A stretch of DNA of 64,000 bases from Serratia symbiotica (GTDB taxonomy: Bacteria; Pseudomonadota; Gammaproteobacteria; Enterobacterales; Enterobacteriaceae): positions 310,001 to 374,000 of the forward strand of contig LN890288.1 of assembly GCA_900016775.1 (NCBI GenBank), given 5' to 3'. Position numbers and translations under genes: made by a program. The notes below the pieces were generated by a model, which saw only the letters and a list, made by a program, of their open reading frames with translations, made no database searches and was not told the DNA's origin. Below, piece after piece: positions 1-12,074 of the stretch. Within the stretch, counting starts at the first letter, position 1, and every line of letters starts with the position of its first letter.

Positions 1-305
1 ATTATATTTATATTATAAAATATTTTATTTTTTAAATATTATTAAAAAAATAATTTAATATGATAATTTAAATATTTAATTTATTTTATTATATTAATTT
101 ATTAAAATTGTTTTTATAAATTAATATTTTATTAAATAAAATATTAATATTTTTTTTTAAAATTTAAAATTATTTGATAATATAATAACATACTATAATT
201 TATATTTTAATAATTATAATTTAAATAATTTTTTATATATATTAAACATTTATAAAAAAAATAATAAAATTTATTTTTTATATATAAATTAAATTTTAAA
301 TTAAT
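1..305. other. AT-only spacer downstream of pnp
   Basis: This stretch is almost pure A and T and has no open frame with recognisable protein character on either strand. In E. coli the lipoprotein gene nlpI follows pnp on the same strand. No start of an NlpI-like protein is visible here, but only about 300 bases are in view, so nlpI could lie farther out or be lost. Confidence 0.6.
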
Positions 306-2387
306 TTATATTGTTTCTTTAATGCTTAAACGTATTCGTCCTTGACGATCAATTTCAAGTACTTTTACTGGTATTTCTTGACCGATTTTTAAATAATCAG
401 TAATTTTTTCAATACGTTTATTTGAAATTTGAGATATATGTACTAAACCTTCTTTACCTCCTAAAATACTAACAAATGCACCAAAATCTACAATACGAGT
501 AATTTTACCTTGATAAATATTACCAATTTTAATCTCTGCTGTAATTTCTGAAATTCTATGAATAGCAAATTTAGCTTTTTTATTATTTGTTGCAGCAATT
601 TTAATTGTACCATTATCATTAATTTCAATAATAGTATCAGTTTCTTCTGTTAATGCTCGAATTACAGAACCACCTTTACCAATTATATCTTTAATTTTAT
701 CCGGATTAATATTAATAGTATAAATACGTGGTGCAAATTGAGATATATCAGAACGAGGAATATTAATTACTTGTTTCATAATTTTAAGAATATGTAATCT
801 TGCTTGTTTAGCTTGATTTAATGCAACTTTCATAATTTCTCGAGTAATTCCTTCAATTTTGATATCCATTTGTAATGCAGTGATACCTAATTTAGTACCA
901 GCTACTTTAAAATCCATATCTCCTAAATGATCTTCATCACCTAAAATATCTGATAATACTACAAAATTATTATCTTCTTTTATTAAACCCATAGCAATAC
1001 CTGCTACAGCTGATTTTATTGGTACACCTGCATCCATTAATGCAAGAGAAGCACCACAAACTGACGCCATAGAAGAAGATCCATTAGATTCAGTAATTTC
1101 AGAAACTATACGTATAGTATATGGAAAATTTTCTTTTTGAGGCATAACAGCTAAAATACTACGTTTTGCTAAACGTCCATGACCAATTTCACGACGTTTA
1201 GGTGAACTCATCATTCCAGTTTCTCCAACTGAGAATGGAGGAAAATTATAATGAAATAAAAAATTATCAGTTTTTTCTCCAATTAATTCATCTAAATTTT
1301 GAGCATCACGTGAAGTACCTAATGTTACAGTAACTAATGCTTGAGTTTCTCCACGAGTAAACAATGCTGATCCATGCGTTCGAGGAAGTATACTAGTACG
1401 TACATCTAAATTACGAATCATATCTTTTTCACGTCCATCAATACGTCGTTTATGATAAAGAATATAATTACGTACTACATTTTTTTCAATAATTTTAAGA
1501 ATATCATAAATTTCTGAAATACATAACGTTTCATCTTGTGCTAATAATATTTCAATTACACTATCTTTTATTGTATCTATTTTTGCATAACGTTCTTGTT
1601 TTTCTGTAATTTTATAAGCTATTTCTAATTGAGTTTTGGCTAATTTAGTAACTTTTAAATTTAATTCTGTATTTATTAAAGGTGATTGCCAATTCCATTT
1701 AGGTTTACCTATTTCAGAAACTAAAGAATTAATATTTTTAATTACTATTTGTTGTTGTTGATGACCAAAAAGTATTGCATCAAGAATTTGATTTTCATTT
1801 AATATATCTGCTTCAGATTCCACCATTAATACAGCATTCTGTGTACCAGAAACTATTAAATCTAAACTACTTTTTTTCATTTCTTCAGTTGTAGGATTTA
1901 ATATATATTTATTATTAATATAACCTACACGTGCTGCACCAATTGGACCTTTAAATGGAATACCAGAAATACTAAGTACAGTAGAAGCCCCAATCATAGC
2001 AACAATATCTGGATTAATTTCTGGATTGATAGAAACTACAGTAGCTATTATTTGTACTTCATGTAAAAATTTATCTGGAAAAAGAGGTCTAATTGGACGA
2101 TCAATTAAACGAGATATTAATATTTCATTTTCACTTGGTCTACCTTCACGACGAAAAAAACTTCCTGGTATACGCCCAGCTGCATAAGCACGTTCTTGAT
2201 AATTAACAGTTAATGGAAAGAAAATTTGACCAGGTTTACTTTTGATTTGACCTACAACTGTAGTAAATACAACTGTATCATCCATATTTACCATAACAGC
2301 AGCACTAGCTTGACGTGCCATAATACCAGTTTCAATAGTAACGATGTGTTGGCCATACTGAAATTTTTGAATGATCGGTGTCAACAA
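306..2387 (-). CDS. pnp: Polyribonucleotide nucleotidyltransferase (PNPase)
   Basis: A phosphorolytic 3'-5' exoribonuclease that degrades mRNA in the cytoplasm, normally as a trimer and often with RNase E in the degradosome. The 693-residue product is slightly shorter than the 711 of E. coli. Two RNase PH-like domains (about residues 5-145 and 310-540) flank an all-helical linker. They are followed by a KH domain with the loop IIGKGGSVI near residue 560 and a C-terminal S1 domain (about 620-690, GLVHISQIS). It lies downstream of rpsO, as in enterics, with about 244 bases between them that include a hairpin. In E. coli PNPase autoregulates through an RNase III-cleaved leader; that cannot be judged here. 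The shortening is mainly at the extreme C-terminus. Confidence 0.97.
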   Translation of the reverse strand: MLTPIIQKFQYGQHIVTIETGIMARQASAAVMVNMDDTVVFTTVVGQIKSKPGQIFFPLTVNYQERAYAAGRIPGSFFRREGRPSENEILISRLIDRPIRPLFPDKFLHEVQIIATVVSINPEINPDIVAMIGASTVLSISGIPFKGPIGAARVGYINNKYILNPTTEEMKKSSLDLIVSGTQNAVLMVESEADILNENQILDAILFGHQQQQIVIKNINSLVSEIGKPKWNWQSPLINTELNLKVTKLAKTQLEIAYKITEKQERYAKIDTIKDSVIEILLAQDETLCISEIYDILKIIEKNVVRNYILYHKRRIDGREKDMIRNLDVRTSILPRTHGSALFTRGETQALVTVTLGTSRDAQNLDELIGEKTDNFLFHYNFPPFSVGETGMMSSPKRREIGHGRLAKRSILAVMPQKENFPYTIRIVSEITESNGSSSMASVCGASLALMDAGVPIKSAVAGIAMGLIKEDNNFVVLSDILGDEDHLGDMDFKVAGTKLGITALQMDIKIEGITREIMKVALNQAKQARLHILKIMKQVINIPRSDISQFAPRIYTININPDKIKDIIGKGGSVIRALTEETDTIIEINDNGTIKIAATNNKKAKFAIHRISEITAEIKIGNIYQGKITRIVDFGAFVSILGGKEGLVHISQISNKRIEKITDYLKIGQEIPVKVLEIDRQGRIRLSIKETI

Positions 2388-2591
2388 AATTATATCCTTA
2401 ATTAATAACGTATTATTATATTAACTTTAATACGTATATGATTTAAATAATTTTTTATTTATATTTTTATAATTTATAATTATTTTTATTTATTATAAAA
2501 ATAAAATTATTATTAATAGAAAATATATAATAAAAAAATTTATTTGTAATATTTAATAATATATTAATTTAATTATTTTATTTTTTTAAGT

Positions 2592-2613
2592 AAGGAGCTA
2601 TAATTAGCTCCTT
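2592..2613 (-). terminator. Hairpin between rpsO and pnp
   Basis: A perfect 9-bp stem (AAGGAGCTA paired with TAGCTCCTT) with a 4-base loop lies 18 bases past the rpsO stop and upstream of pnp. In this almost G/C-free background a G/C-bearing stem stands out. The position matches the rpsO terminator/processing hairpin of E. coli. The U-tract after it is poor, so partial read-through into pnp or a 3'-end stabiliser is as likely as full termination. Confidence 0.6.
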
Positions 2614-2631
2614 TTAATTAAATTAATTTAA

Positions 2632-2901
2632 TTAACGACGTAAACTTAAACGTTTAATTAAATTCATATAACGTATTATATTTTTACGTTTTAAATAATC
2701 TAAAAGTTTACGACGTTGACAAACTTTATGTAATAAACCACGACGACTATGATGATCTTTTTTATGTATAGAAAAATGATTTTGTAAATGATTAATTCGT
2801 TTAGTTAATAAAGCAACTTGAACTTCAATTGAACCACTATCATTAATATTATGACCAAAATCAACTATAATTTGATTTGTAGATATAAAATTTAGAGACA
2901 T
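2632..2901 (-). CDS. rpsO: 30S ribosomal protein S15
   Basis: A primary-binding protein of the small subunit platform. The product from this start is 89 residues, the same as E. coli, and shares the family core [17 protein letters not shown] and [12 protein letters not shown] chose the ATG at 2899-2901 (MSLNFIST) over an in-frame ATG seven codons upstream because it matches the conserved N-terminus MSL and has GGAA about 10 bases before it. It sits between truB and pnp in the conserved nusA-to-pnp cluster. Confidence 0.97.
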   Translation of the reverse strand: MSLNFISTNQIIVDFGHNINDSGSIEVQVALLTKRINHLQNHFSIHKKDHHSRRGLLHKVCQRRKLLDYLKRKNIIRYMNLIKRLSLRR

Positions 2902-3033
2902 TATAATATTCCAAATTATCAATAATAACTAAAAGTATCATTTCTAATTTAGAAATTTAATATAAATAATATATTATTTAATTTTAACATTGATTAAATT
3001 ATATATATATATATTTTACTTTTAGTTTATACA

Positions 3034-3963
3034 CTAAACTAACAATCTAGTTGGAATTAATTTACCATTTTTCATAATAGTACCTATACCAATAAATTTA
3101 TGATTTTTACCTTCTGTAATACGTACTATACTAGAATTAAATGAATTCATAATCCATACTGATTGTCCTTGTTTAATACAATTTGCTTCAATAGGTAAAA
3201 TATTTACTTCTGGATAATGATAAACTAAACTATCTATTGGTAATAATAAAGAATGAAGTATTTTATTTAATGTAATTATTTCATTATTTTTTATTAATAG
3301 ATTTAAATATTCAAATGTAATCATGTTATGCACTGAATAATTTGCTACTTCTAAACGACGTAAATAAATTACATGTGCACCACAACCTAATATTTCACCA
3401 ATATCCTCAATAAGAGTACGAATATAAGTACCTTTTGAACAATATATTTCTAATTCTAATTTATTTTTATTCCAATGAATAACTTTTAATTGATATATAG
3501 TAATAGTACGTACTTTACGGGGTATTTCAATACCTTTTCTCGCATATTCATAAAGTTTTTTACCTTTATATTTTAATGCTGAATACATTGATGGAATTTG
3601 TTGAATATCACCACGAAAATTATTTAATACTGAAAGAAGTTTTGTTAAAGTTATACATACTGGTCTATTTTGTAAAATTTTACCATATGAATCTGAAGTA
3701 TCAGTTCGATTACCTAAATTTGCAATAACTCGATAACGTTTATTAGAATTTAATAAAAATTTAGCAAATTTTGTTGCTTCTCCAAAACAAATCGGAAGCA
3801 TACCAGTAGCTAATGGATCTAATGTTCCAGTATGTCCTGCATGATTAGCATTATATAAACGTTTTATTTTTTGTAAAGCATCGTTAGATGATAATCCTTT
3901 TGGTTTATCTAATAATAATATACCATTAACATTATATCTTTTTTTTTGATGACTAAAACTCAT
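3034..3963 (-). CDS. truB: tRNA pseudouridine-55 synthase TruB
   Basis: Makes pseudouridine 55 in the T-loop of elongator tRNAs. The product is 309 residues (E. coli 314). The catalytic motif [12 protein letters not shown] is intact, with the nucleophilic Asp at about residue 49. The RNA-binding stretch with [16 protein letters not shown] is present and a C-terminal PUA-like domain is retained. It is 8 bases downstream of rbfA and reads toward rpsO, the enteric order. An 8-bp stem (3022-3029 with 3035-3042) covers the stop codon but has no U-tract. Confidence 0.96.
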   Translation of the reverse strand: MSFSHQKKRYNVNGILLLDKPKGLSSNDALQKIKRLYNANHAGHTGTLDPLATGMLPICFGEATKFAKFLLNSNKRYRVIANLGNRTDTSDSYGKILQNRPVCITLTKLLSVLNNFRGDIQQIPSMYSALKYKGKKLYEYARKGIEIPRKVRTITIYQLKVIHWNKNKLELEIYCSKGTYIRTLIEDIGEILGCGAHVIYLRRLEVANYSVHNMITFEYLNLLIKNNEIITLNKILHSLLLPIDSLVYHYPEVNILPIEANCIKQGQSVWIMNSFNSSIVRITEGKNHKFIGIGTIMKNGKLIPTRLLV

Positions 3964-3971
3964 GAAATTCT

Positions 3972-4373
3972 TTATTTACCATTAAATATATTATAATGTT
4001 TAAAATCATTATTTATTACTTTATTAACTAAATTAGATATATATATACCATTTAAAAGTGTATTATCATAAAAAAAAGTTAATTTAGGTAATAAACGAAA
4101 ATACATCATTTTACCTAGTTGTCCTTGAATATAACCAGAAATATTTTGTAATATTTTAATTTTATTTTGAATTAAATCAATATTATTGTTTTTTACAAAT
4201 AAATTTAAAAAAGTAACATAAACCTTAGCATAAGTTAAATCATGAGAAATTTTTACATCTGATATAGTAATCATTCCAAGATTTAAATCTTTTAATTTAT
4301 ATTGTAAAATAATCGAAATTCCTTTTTTTATTTCTTTTGATATACGTTGAGTACGATATTTTTTTTTTTTCAT
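3972..4373 (-). CDS. rbfA: Ribosome-binding factor A
   Basis: A small KH-fold protein that binds the 30S subunit and helps mature the 5' end of 16S rRNA. The product is 133 residues, the same as E. coli. The N-terminus ([18 protein letters not shown]) and the [18 protein letters not shown] strand carry the family pattern. The usual acidic C-terminal tail is reduced and lysine/asparagine-rich, as expected from AT drift. It lies between infB and truB. Confidence 0.93.
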   Translation of the reverse strand: MKKKKYRTQRISKEIKKGISIILQYKLKDLNLGMITISDVKISHDLTYAKVYVTFLNLFVKNNNIDLIQNKIKILQNISGYIQGQLGKMMYFRLLPKLTFFYDNTLLNGIYISNLVNKVINNDFKHYNIFNGK

Positions 4374-4506
4374 TTTAAAATCCGTAATAAAATTAAAAAA
4401 TAAAATTTTTATATATAAGAAATGTATTAATTACTTAATTTTGTTTTTTTTTATTTATTAAAATAATTTAAATTATATTTAAGTTGATATATTAAATATA
4501 TTTTTA

Positions 4507-7146
4507 TTAAGTAATAATACGTTTAACTTCAATAGTTTCAAAAACTTCAATTATATCATTAATATGTATATCATTGTAATTTTTAATACCAATTCCACAT
4601 TCTATACCATTACGAATTTCATTAATGTCTTCTTTAAAACGACGTAAAGATTCTAATTTACCTTCATAAATAACTATATGATTACGTAATATACGAATTG
4701 GATTATGACGTTTTATTATTCCTTCAATAACCATACAACCAGCAATAGCACCTAATTTTGGTGATTTAAAAATATTACGTACTTCAGCTAAACCAATAAT
4801 TTGTTGTTTATATTCAGGTGATAACATACCACTCATAGCTTGTTTTATTTCATTTAATAAAGTATAAATTACAGAATAGTAACGCAAATCTAAATTTTCT
4901 GTATCAATTATACGACGAGCAGAAGTATCTACACGAACATTAAAACCTATAATAATTGCATTAGAAGCCGCTGCTAATGTCGCATCAGTTTCAGTAATAC
5001 CACCTACACCAGAACCAATAATATTTATTTTTACTTCATTAGTAGAAAGTTTTAATAATGAATCTATAATTGCTTCACAAGAACCTTGTACATCAGATTT
5101 TAATACAATATTTAATTCAGAATTTTCTTTATTATTTATATTAGAAAAAATATTTTCTAAATTATTTTTTTTCTGAAGAGTTAATTTAATTTCACGAGAT
5201 TTATTTTTACGATATAATGCAACTTCACGTGCTTTTTTTTCATCACGAACTACAGTTACTTTATCACCTACTATCGGTATATTAGATAATCCTAAAATTT
5301 CTACTGGAATTGATGGACCGGCTAAATTTATTTCATTTAACATTTCATCACGAAGTGCTCGTATACGTCCATATTCAAAACCACATAAAACAATATCACC
5401 TTTATGTAAAATACCTTCTTGAATTAAAATAGTTGCTACTGGTCCACGACCTTTATCTAAAGAAGATTCAATTACTATACCACTTGCCATTCCACTATGT
5501 ATTGCTTTTAATTCTAACATTTCAGCTTGTAACAAAATTGCATTAAGTAATTTATTAATACCAGTACCATTTTTTGCAGAAACATAAACAAATTGTATTT
5601 CACCACCCCAATCTTCTGAAATTATATGATATTTAGATAATTCTTGTTTAATATGATCTATATTTGATTCTGGTTTATCAATTTTATTTATTGCAACTAT
5701 TAAAGGTACTTTTGCTGCTTTAGCATGTTGAATAGCTTCTATAGTTTGTGGCATTACACCATCATCTGCTGCAACTACTAAAACAACAATATCAGTTACT
5801 TGAGCACCACGAGCTCTCATAGAAGTAAAAGCTGCATGACCTGGAGTATCTAAAAAAGTAATAATACCGTTATTAGTTTTTACTCTATAAGCACCAATAT
5901 GTTGAGTAATACCTCCAGCTTCATTTTTTGCTATTTTAGTAGAACGAATATAATCTAATAAAGAAGTTTTACCGTGATCGACATGACCCATAATAGTTAC
6001 TACTGGTGCTCGTAATTTAATTACAGCTCCAGTATCACGATCATTCATTAAAGATTCTTCTAATTCATTTTCTCTACGTAAAATAACTTTATGACCCATT
6101 TCTTTAGCTATTAATTCTGCAGTTTCTTGATTTATAATTTGATTTATAGTAACCATTTCTCCTAATTTCATCATTAGTTTAATAACTTGAGAGCTTTTTA
6201 CTGCCATTTTATTAGCTAATTCAGAAACAGTAATAGTTTCATTAATTACTACATCACGATTAATTGTTTTGGCTGGTTTATTAAAACTTTGTTGTAAACT
6301 ACTAAATCTTTTTTTTCCTTTATTATTTTTAAATATAGTACGAATTTCTTCATGATTTATTTTAGAATCAAAAAATTTATTATTTTTTTTATGTTTATTA
6401 ATTTTATGATTACGAATACGATGATGTCGTTCACTTTCAACTTTAGCATCATTTTCATCTTCAGCATCACGAGCATATTTAGAAGTAGTTATATGATAAT
6501 CAGAATTTTCTACTTCAGCATTTTTTATTTCATCTTTAGCCCATTTTTCTTTATTTTCTTCTGCCATTTTACGTACTTTTTTTGCTAAACGCTTAACTTC
6601 TTTTTCAACTTTTTTACGTATTTCTTCTTCTGTTTTATATTTTAATGTAGTAGTTTTAATTTCACGACGTTCTTTTTTAATTTGAGATAATTTAGTTATT
6701 TTTTTATAATCTTGATGAGTATTGTTTTCTTTTTTCATTACGTTATTTTTAATTAATTCTGTAGTATCATTTTTAATTTTTATTTTCGGTAGTTTTTTTA
6801 TTTCAATATTATGATAAGATTGTTCCTTTTTATTTTTTTGTTGAATTTCTTGTGTATTATGGTTAATATAAGTATGTTTTTTTCGAATTTCAATTTGTAC
6901 TGATTTACTTTTACCTCCTATACTAGAAATATTTAAAGTACTACGTGTTTTACGTTGTAAAGTAAATTTACTTGATGAATTACCATGTTCATGATTTAAA
7001 TATGCTAATAAAATTTCTTTTTCTTTCTGAGTTACAGTATCTGATTCAAATTTATTAATTCCCGCATCAGCAAATTGTTTTAATAGACGATTGACTGATG
7101 TTTGAATCTCAGCTGCTAACAATTTTACAGTTACATCTATTGTCAT
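4507..7146 (-). CDS. infB: Translation initiation factor IF-2
   Basis: The GTPase that recruits fMet-tRNA to the 30S subunit and promotes subunit joining. It is 879 residues (E. coli 890). An IF2N module at the N-terminus is followed by a long, charged, low-complexity K/E/N-rich linker (about residues 90-300) and a second IF2N module. The G domain carries [17 protein letters not shown] and NKID, and domains II to IV follow. All GTP-binding motifs are intact. The gene starts 24 bases after nusA, so the two are surely co-transcribed. The linker is the part that has drifted most in base composition. Confidence 0.97.
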   Translation of the reverse strand: MTIDVTVKLLAAEIQTSVNRLLKQFADAGINKFESDTVTQKEKEILLAYLNHEHGNSSSKFTLQRKTRSTLNISSIGGKSKSVQIEIRKKHTYINHNTQEIQQKNKKEQSYHNIEIKKLPKIKIKNDTTELIKNNVMKKENNTHQDYKKITKLSQIKKERREIKTTTLKYKTEEEIRKKVEKEVKRLAKKVRKMAEENKEKWAKDEIKNAEVENSDYHITTSKYARDAEDENDAKVESERHHRIRNHKINKHKKNNKFFDSKINHEEIRTIFKNNKGKKRFSSLQQSFNKPAKTINRDVVINETITVSELANKMAVKSSQVIKLMMKLGEMVTINQIINQETAELIAKEMGHKVILRRENELEESLMNDRDTGAVIKLRAPVVTIMGHVDHGKTSLLDYIRSTKIAKNEAGGITQHIGAYRVKTNNGIITFLDTPGHAAFTSMRARGAQVTDIVVLVVAADDGVMPQTIEAIQHAKAAKVPLIVAINKIDKPESNIDHIKQELSKYHIISEDWGGEIQFVYVSAKNGTGINKLLNAILLQAEMLELKAIHSGMASGIVIESSLDKGRGPVATILIQEGILHKGDIVLCGFEYGRIRALRDEMLNEINLAGPSIPVEILGLSNIPIVGDKVTVVRDEKKAREVALYRKNKSREIKLTLQKKNNLENIFSNINNKENSELNIVLKSDVQGSCEAIIDSLLKLSTNEVKINIIGSGVGGITETDATLAAASNAIIIGFNVRVDTSARRIIDTENLDLRYYSVIYTLLNEIKQAMSGMLSPEYKQQIIGLAEVRNIFKSPKLGAIAGCMVIEGIIKRHNPIRILRNHIVIYEGKLESLRRFKEDINEIRNGIECGIGIKNYNDIHINDIIEVFETIEVKRIIT

Positions 7147-7170
7147 ACTGTTCCTTCCTGCTAAAGTTTA

Positions 7171-8679
7171 TTATGTATGTTTACTAAACCAACAAATATT
7201 ACGTGCAGCCATTATTAATTTAGCAGCATATTGGTCAGTAAGTCCTTCAATATGAGATAAATCACTAACTCCTTGTTCAGCAAGATTTTCTAAAGTACCA
7301 ATTCCATTTGCAGCTAATTTAAATGCTATATCACGTTTAAGACCATGAAGATTAAGTAAATCTTCAGATGGTTTTTTTGTACTTAAACTCTCTTCTTGAG
7401 CTAAAGCTAAAGTAGTTGATACAGATCTAGCTTGTTTACGTAAAGTTTTAATTATATTTTCATTTAATCCATTGATATCTAAAAGTTCTTTAATTGGTAC
7501 ATAAGCTAATTCTTCTAAAGTAGAAAAACCTGCTTCTACCAAAAGAGTAGCAATATTTTCTTTTATATTAAGATGTTGCATAAAACCATTAATGGCAGTA
7601 CGTGATTCAAGTTGACGTTTAGCTTGTAAATCATCTGTAGTCATTACATTAAGTTCCCATTTATCATTTTCACGATGTTGTTTTAATAACTGAGAAGCTA
7701 AACGTACGTTTTGACCATTTCGACCAATTGCTTGTGCTAAATTATTAGTTTCAACAGCAATATCCATTGTATAATTATCTTCATCAACTACAATTAAAGC
7801 AACATCTGCTGGAGCCATAGCATTAATAACAAATTGAGCAGGATTATCATCCCATAAAACAATATCAATACGTTCACCACCTAATTCACTAGAAACAGCT
7901 TGAACACGTGCACCACGCATACCAACACAAGCACCTACTGGATCTATACGTTTATCATTGGTTTTTACTGTAATTTTTGCTCTAGAACCAGGATCACGTG
8001 CTGCTGCTTTTATCTCAATAATTTCCTCACCAATTTCTGGAACTTCAATTCGAAATAATTCTTTTAGCATTTCAGGACTTGAACGACTAACAAACAGTTG
8101 TGCTCCACGTGATTCTGGACGTATTAAATATAATACACCACGAATACGATCACCAGGACGAAAATTTTCTCGAGGTAACATATCTTCGCGTCCAATAATT
8201 GCTTCAGAATTACTTCCTAAATCTAATATTATACTATCACGATTTACTTTTTTTACCACACCAGTAACAATTTCACCTTTATGTTTGCGAAAAGCATTTA
8301 CTATCATTGCACGTTCAGCTTCACGAACTTTTTGTACAATAACTTGTTTAGCTGTTTGAGTAGTAATTCGATCAAAAATAACTGATTTAATTTGATCTTC
8401 AATATAATTACCTAATTTAGTTTTAGGATCTTCATATTGAGCTGCTTCTAAAGTAATTTCACGTGTTGGTTGTGTTACTTCATGTACAATAATCCATCTA
8501 CGAAAAGTATCAAAATCTCCAGTTTTTCTATTAATAGTTACACGAACTTCAATATCTTGTATATATTTTTTTTTTGTAGCAGTAGCTAAAGCAGTTTCTA
8601 ACGCTTCAAAAATTTTTTCACGTGGAAGTGATTTTTCATTAGAAACTGCTTCAACAACAGCTAGAATTTCTTTATTCAT
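7171..8679 (-). CDS. nusA: Transcription termination/antitermination protein NusA
   Basis: Binds RNA polymerase and modulates pausing, termination and antitermination. The product is 502 residues (E. coli 495). The N-terminal polymerase-binding domain (to about 130) is followed by an S1 domain, two KH domains ([14 protein letters not shown] and [15 protein letters not shown]) and two C-terminal acidic repeats. I chose the ATG at 8677-8679 ([12 protein letters not shown]). It matches the family start and has GAGG eight bases upstream; an in-frame ATG six codons earlier lacks both. Upstream lies a decayed rimP, the normal partner in this operon. Confidence 0.96.
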   Translation of the reverse strand: MNKEILAVVEAVSNEKSLPREKIFEALETALATATKKKYIQDIEVRVTINRKTGDFDTFRRWIIVHEVTQPTREITLEAAQYEDPKTKLGNYIEDQIKSVIFDRITTQTAKQVIVQKVREAERAMIVNAFRKHKGEIVTGVVKKVNRDSIILDLGSNSEAIIGREDMLPRENFRPGDRIRGVLYLIRPESRGAQLFVSRSSPEMLKELFRIEVPEIGEEIIEIKAAARDPGSRAKITVKTNDKRIDPVGACVGMRGARVQAVSSELGGERIDIVLWDDNPAQFVINAMAPADVALIVVDEDNYTMDIAVETNNLAQAIGRNGQNVRLASQLLKQHRENDKWELNVMTTDDLQAKRQLESRTAINGFMQHLNIKENIATLLVEAGFSTLEELAYVPIKELLDINGLNENIIKTLRKQARSVSTTLALAQEESLSTKKPSEDLLNLHGLKRDIAFKLAANGIGTLENLAEQGVSDLSHIEGLTDQYAAKLIMAARNICWFSKHT

Positions 8680-8700
8680 TCTAGTTGCCTCATACAAATT

Positions 8701-9148
8701 TTAAAAATGGGGTATGAAATTTTCTTTTTGAATATTTTTTAATAAAAATATTTTATTTTTATTATTAATCATAACTATGATTATATCTCTTTTAATAAAT
8801 TTAATAATATTATTTTATTTATATTTATTTTATTTTATATATAAAATAAAATTTATTTATTTATTAATAAAATATAAGCAATATTCTAAAATAAATATTT
8901 AATACTTAAAATTAAAATTAAAAATTTTTAAATTATAATTATTTATAATTATTTTTTTAAATTTAATGTAATATTAATTTTAAATTAACATAAATGAAAT
9001 TATTAACATTAATTTTATTTTGATTAAAAATATAAATAAATTAATAATAAAAAAAAATTAATACTTATAAATTTAAAATTAAAAATATTTATTTAAAAAT
9101 TATATTAGTTATTTTTATTTAAATTTATAAAACTTACTTCATAGACAT
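8701..9148 (-). pseudogene. rimP: Decayed rimP (ribosome maturation factor) remnant
   Basis: RimP helps mature the 30S subunit and in enterics sits just upstream of nusA, as here. No open frame remains, but the minus strand still aligns with E. coli RimP codon by codon. The last codons read NIQKENFIPHF-stop (E. coli NIQKANLVPHF). Farther in come NIIKFIKRDIIIVMINN, FINK-stop-INF for FVGEEVTL, and YNLKI for YNLEV. INVNNFIYVN (for INVDDCADVS) lies at about 8985-9013 in another frame. Changes are mostly G-to-A and C-to-T, with several in-frame stops and at least one frameshift. The projected start is near 9148. This is a pseudogene, not a short gene. Confidence 0.88.
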
Positions 9149-9169
9149 AAAAAAAGGGCTAAATGGCCC
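9149..9169 (-). terminator. Rho-independent terminator
   Basis: On the minus strand a GGGC/GCCC stem, with one extra wobble pair and a short loop, is followed by seven U residues (A run at 9149-9155). It is one of the few G/C-paired stems in the window. It would end transcripts from the mutY-yggX-mltC unit about 230 bases past the mltC stop. It could also be the relic terminator of metY, which precedes rimP in E. coli; no tRNA is left between 9170 and 9401, which is otherwise plain AT sequence. Confidence 0.65.
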
Positions 9170-9401
9170 ATTACATATTATATTTTTTAAATATAAAATT
9201 TTAATGTTACATATTATATATCATTTAATAAATTATAATTTTTATTAAGAAAAAATATAATTATTAAAAAATAGTTCTATATATAAAATTTAATTTTTAA
9301 TTATTTTAATTTTCTAAAAATAATAAATTAAAAATATAATTTATTTGAAATATAATAAAAAAATATTATATTATATTTTAATATATTTATTAATATTAAA
9401 A

Positions 9402-10481
9402 TTAAGTTATTTGATGATAACTTTTTTGTATTTGATTTACTTTTACTAAATAACGACGAGATTCAGTTATAGGATGTTTTGTAATAAGTATTTTATATAC
9501 TTCTTCTGGTTGTAAACTATTAATTACACGTACTGCATGATTTCTTTTATGAGAAAAAACTCGTAATACACTTCCCGCACCACTATTATATGCAGTAATT
9601 ACTGCATAACTATGTGAAATTGGATTTTGAATACCACGTAAATAATTATTTTGTAATAATGCTAAATAAGCAGTTCCAATATCAATATTATTATTAGGAT
9701 TAAATAAATAACTACGACTAGGTTTTCCCCATTTTCCTTGTGTATGGAATACATCTTTACCTGCAGTATGTTGCATTACTTGCATTAAACCTAATGCATC
9801 AGAACTGCTTACAGCATATGGATTAAAACTGGATTCAATTTGCATGATTGCTAAAATTAAAGATGATTTTACACCATATTTTTTTGATGCTTGATGTACT
9901 ATAGGTAAATATTTATGTGCTCGTTTATCTAAATGATTTTTTAAAAGTTGTATATTTAATGTATAAATTACATTTAATCCAGATATACGTTTTTTTATTT
10001 TGTTTTGAAGTAATTCATCAGCATAACGTGCTGCTTGCCATTCCCAACGAATAGGAAATCCTTTATGATCTAATAATTGTCCATAAAGAAAAGGTTCTTG
10101 ATTAATTGAAATATTATTAATATCAGAATATAAATCAAGAATATCAAAATTATCTCCCATTAATAATGTATTAATTATAGTTTTTCGTAAATATTTAATT
10201 GGATTTACATGCATAATAGTTTCAATTGTAATAAGACCAAAATCAAAATTAATATGACTACGAGTTTTATATTGATCAGTATATTTTACATAATCTCTAG
10301 GTCCGGCAATTAAAATTTCATTTATACCCCAAATATTTTCAATATTATAAGCAAATTGATTCATTAAAATATTAAAACCATTAGTATCTTTAATATAAGA
10401 TAAATTATTAGTATTATTATTTTTATTTGAACAAGTACTTAAAAATAATATCATTATAAATAAAAATAATATTTTCCTCAT
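9402..10481 (-). CDS. mltC: Membrane-bound lytic murein transglycosylase C
   Basis: An outer-membrane lipoprotein that cleaves peptidoglycan glycan strands with formation of 1,6-anhydro-muramic acid. The length of 359 residues equals that of E. coli. The N-terminus is a lipoprotein signal with lipobox LSTC (Cys about residue 17). The C-terminal lysozyme-like domain has the catalytic Glu in [13 protein letters not shown] followed by GLMQVM and the AYNSG motif. Order mutY-yggX-mltC is as in enterics. Retention fits a cell that still makes and remodels a wall. Confidence 0.95.
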   Translation of the reverse strand: MRKILFLFIMILFLSTCSNKNNNTNNLSYIKDTNGFNILMNQFAYNIENIWGINEILIAGPRDYVKYTDQYKTRSHINFDFGLITIETIMHVNPIKYLRKTIINTLLMGDNFDILDLYSDINNISINQEPFLYGQLLDHKGFPIRWEWQAARYADELLQNKIKKRISGLNVIYTLNIQLLKNHLDKRAHKYLPIVHQASKKYGVKSSLILAIMQIESSFNPYAVSSSDALGLMQVMQHTAGKDVFHTQGKWGKPSRSYLFNPNNNIDIGTAYLALLQNNYLRGIQNPISHSYAVITAYNSGAGSVLRVFSHKRNHAVRVINSLQPEEVYKILITKHPITESRRYLVKVNQIQKSYHQIT

Positions 10482-10529
10482 TTATATTAACACCATATAT
10501 ATAAAATATTAAAATAAAATATAATGATA

Positions 10530-10802
10530 TTATTTAAACAAAGTAATATATTTTTTAATATCTACAATATTTTTTTTAAAAAGAAATTTTATCATTTCTT
10601 GTTCTAATAATTTATAATCATTAAATTTTAACATATTTAATTTTTTTTCATTAATTAATATAGTTTGTTTTTCTATCCATTTTGTCCATGCTTTTTTAGA
10701 TATTGTATTAAAAATATATTTTCCAATATCACCTGGATAAATTTGAAAATCTTGTGCTTCAGAATTACATTTTAAAAAATTACAAAAAATAATTTTTTTC
10801 AT
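10530..10802 (-). CDS. yggX: Probable Fe(2+)-trafficking protein YggX
   Basis: A small cytoplasmic protein linked in enterics to iron handling and protection of Fe-S clusters from oxidation. The product is 90 residues (E. coli 91). The signature IFCNFLKC near the start, the [14 protein letters not shown] segment and [11 protein letters not shown] are all present. The conserved Cys near residue 7 is kept. It sits between mutY and mltC, 35 bases after mutY, so it is in the operon of the Fe-S enzyme MutY. Confidence 0.94.
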   Translation of the reverse strand: MKKIIFCNFLKCNSEAQDFQIYPGDIGKYIFNTISKKAWTKWIEKQTILINEKKLNMLKFNDYKLLEQEMIKFLFKKNIVDIKKYITLFK

Positions 10803-10837
10803 ATTGATTCCTTAAAAAATATAATATTTTTATAATT

Positions 10838-11890
10838 TTAAAATTGTTTTTTTAAAAATTGTAAAAAATAATTAACTGGAGTAGGAATTCCAAGTAAAGA
10901 TGGTTTTATTAAATTATACCATAAACCTTTTTGACTCTCATTAATATTATTAATTTTGATATTTATTTTTAATTGAATTGGTATTATATTAAGATAAAAA
11001 TGACTAAATTTATGATGAAAAATATTTAATTTTTTAAATAAATTATATTTTATGTTATATTTTTTTATCCAAAATTCTAAATCAGATTGAGTATTAAATT
11101 TTGGAAAACAAAATAAACCACCCCATATTCCAGTTTTTGATTGTTGTTCTAACCATATATATTGATTATATTGTAATAATAAAAAATAAATTGTTTTTTT
11201 AAGTATTTTTTTTTTAATATTTTTTTTAGGATATCTTTCCCATGTTTTATTAATATAAGCAATACAAAAAATATTAATTGGACACATTTCACATTTTGGT
11301 TTAATACGAGTACATACTATAGATCCTAAATCCATCATTGCTTGATTAAATTTACCACTATTATAAATAGGAGTTAAATTTTTACTAATTTCCCAAAGTT
11401 TATTTTCAGTTTTTGTTGTATTTATAAAATCTTCAATTGCATAACATCTAGTTAATATTCGTTTAACATTACCATCAAGAATTGGATAATATTGATTATC
11501 TGATAAAGATAATATAGCACCAGCTGTAGAACGTCCAATCCCCGGTAAATTAATAACTTCTTCAAAAATTGTAGGAAATTTTCCTTTATATTTAAGAGTA
11601 ATAATTTTTGCTGTTTTATGTAAATTTCTAGCTCGTGCATAATAACCTAAACCAGTCCATAAATATAATACTTCATTTAAAGAAGCATTAGCTAATGTAG
11701 TTATGTTAGGAAAATATAAAATAAATTTTTTAAAATAAGGAATAACAGTAATAACTTTAGTTTGTTGTAACATTATTTCAGATAACCATACTGTATAAAT
11801 ATTTTTATTAATTTGCCATGGTAAGTTTTTTCGTCCATAATATTTATACCATTTATTTATTAAAAATGAAAATTGATTTATTTTAATCAT
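10838..11890 (-). CDS. mutY: Adenine DNA glycosylase MutY
   Basis: Removes adenine mispaired with 8-oxoguanine. The product is 350 residues, as in E. coli. The catalytic Glu lies in WLSEIMLQQTKV, the helix-hairpin-helix is LPGIGRSTAGAIL and the catalytic Asp is in ILDGNVKR. The 4Fe-4S ligands form a C-x6-C-x2-C-x5-C cluster near residue 200. A C-terminal NUDIX-like 8-oxoG recognition domain follows (WGGLFCFPKF). It is transcribed divergently from trmB with about 185 bases between them, and heads the mutY-yggX-mltC unit. Confidence 0.96.
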   Translation of the reverse strand: MIKINQFSFLINKWYKYYGRKNLPWQINKNIYTVWLSEIMLQQTKVITVIPYFKKFILYFPNITTLANASLNEVLYLWTGLGYYARARNLHKTAKIITLKYKGKFPTIFEEVINLPGIGRSTAGAILSLSDNQYYPILDGNVKRILTRCYAIEDFINTTKTENKLWEISKNLTPIYNSGKFNQAMMDLGSIVCTRIKPKCEMCPINIFCIAYINKTWERYPKKNIKKKILKKTIYFLLLQYNQYIWLEQQSKTGIWGGLFCFPKFNTQSDLEFWIKKYNIKYNLFKKLNIFHHKFSHFYLNIIPIQLKINIKINNINESQKGLWYNLIKPSLLGIPTPVNYFLQFLKKQF

Positions 11891-12074
11891 AAAAAATTAA
11901 ATACCTATAACATAAGAAATGATATTTTATAATAAAAATTATAAATTTATTTTTTTTTTAAAATATTTAATATATTTATGTTTATATTATATTACAAAAT
12001 ATTTTTTAATAAAAAATAATATTACTAATTATCATTTTAATATTAAAATTATTTAATAATTAAATATAAATATT

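Noticed and set aside
7958..8359. Plus-strand open frame of 133 codons opposite nusA
   Set aside because: It is antisense to the conserved NusA S1/KH coding region and shows no domain pattern. Similar antisense frames opposite infB (6352-6588), rsmH, ftsI and trpA were rejected for the same reason.
11452..11640. Minus-strand 62-codon frame inside mutY
   Set aside because: It lies in another frame of the intact MutY gene and has no independent start site or family features.
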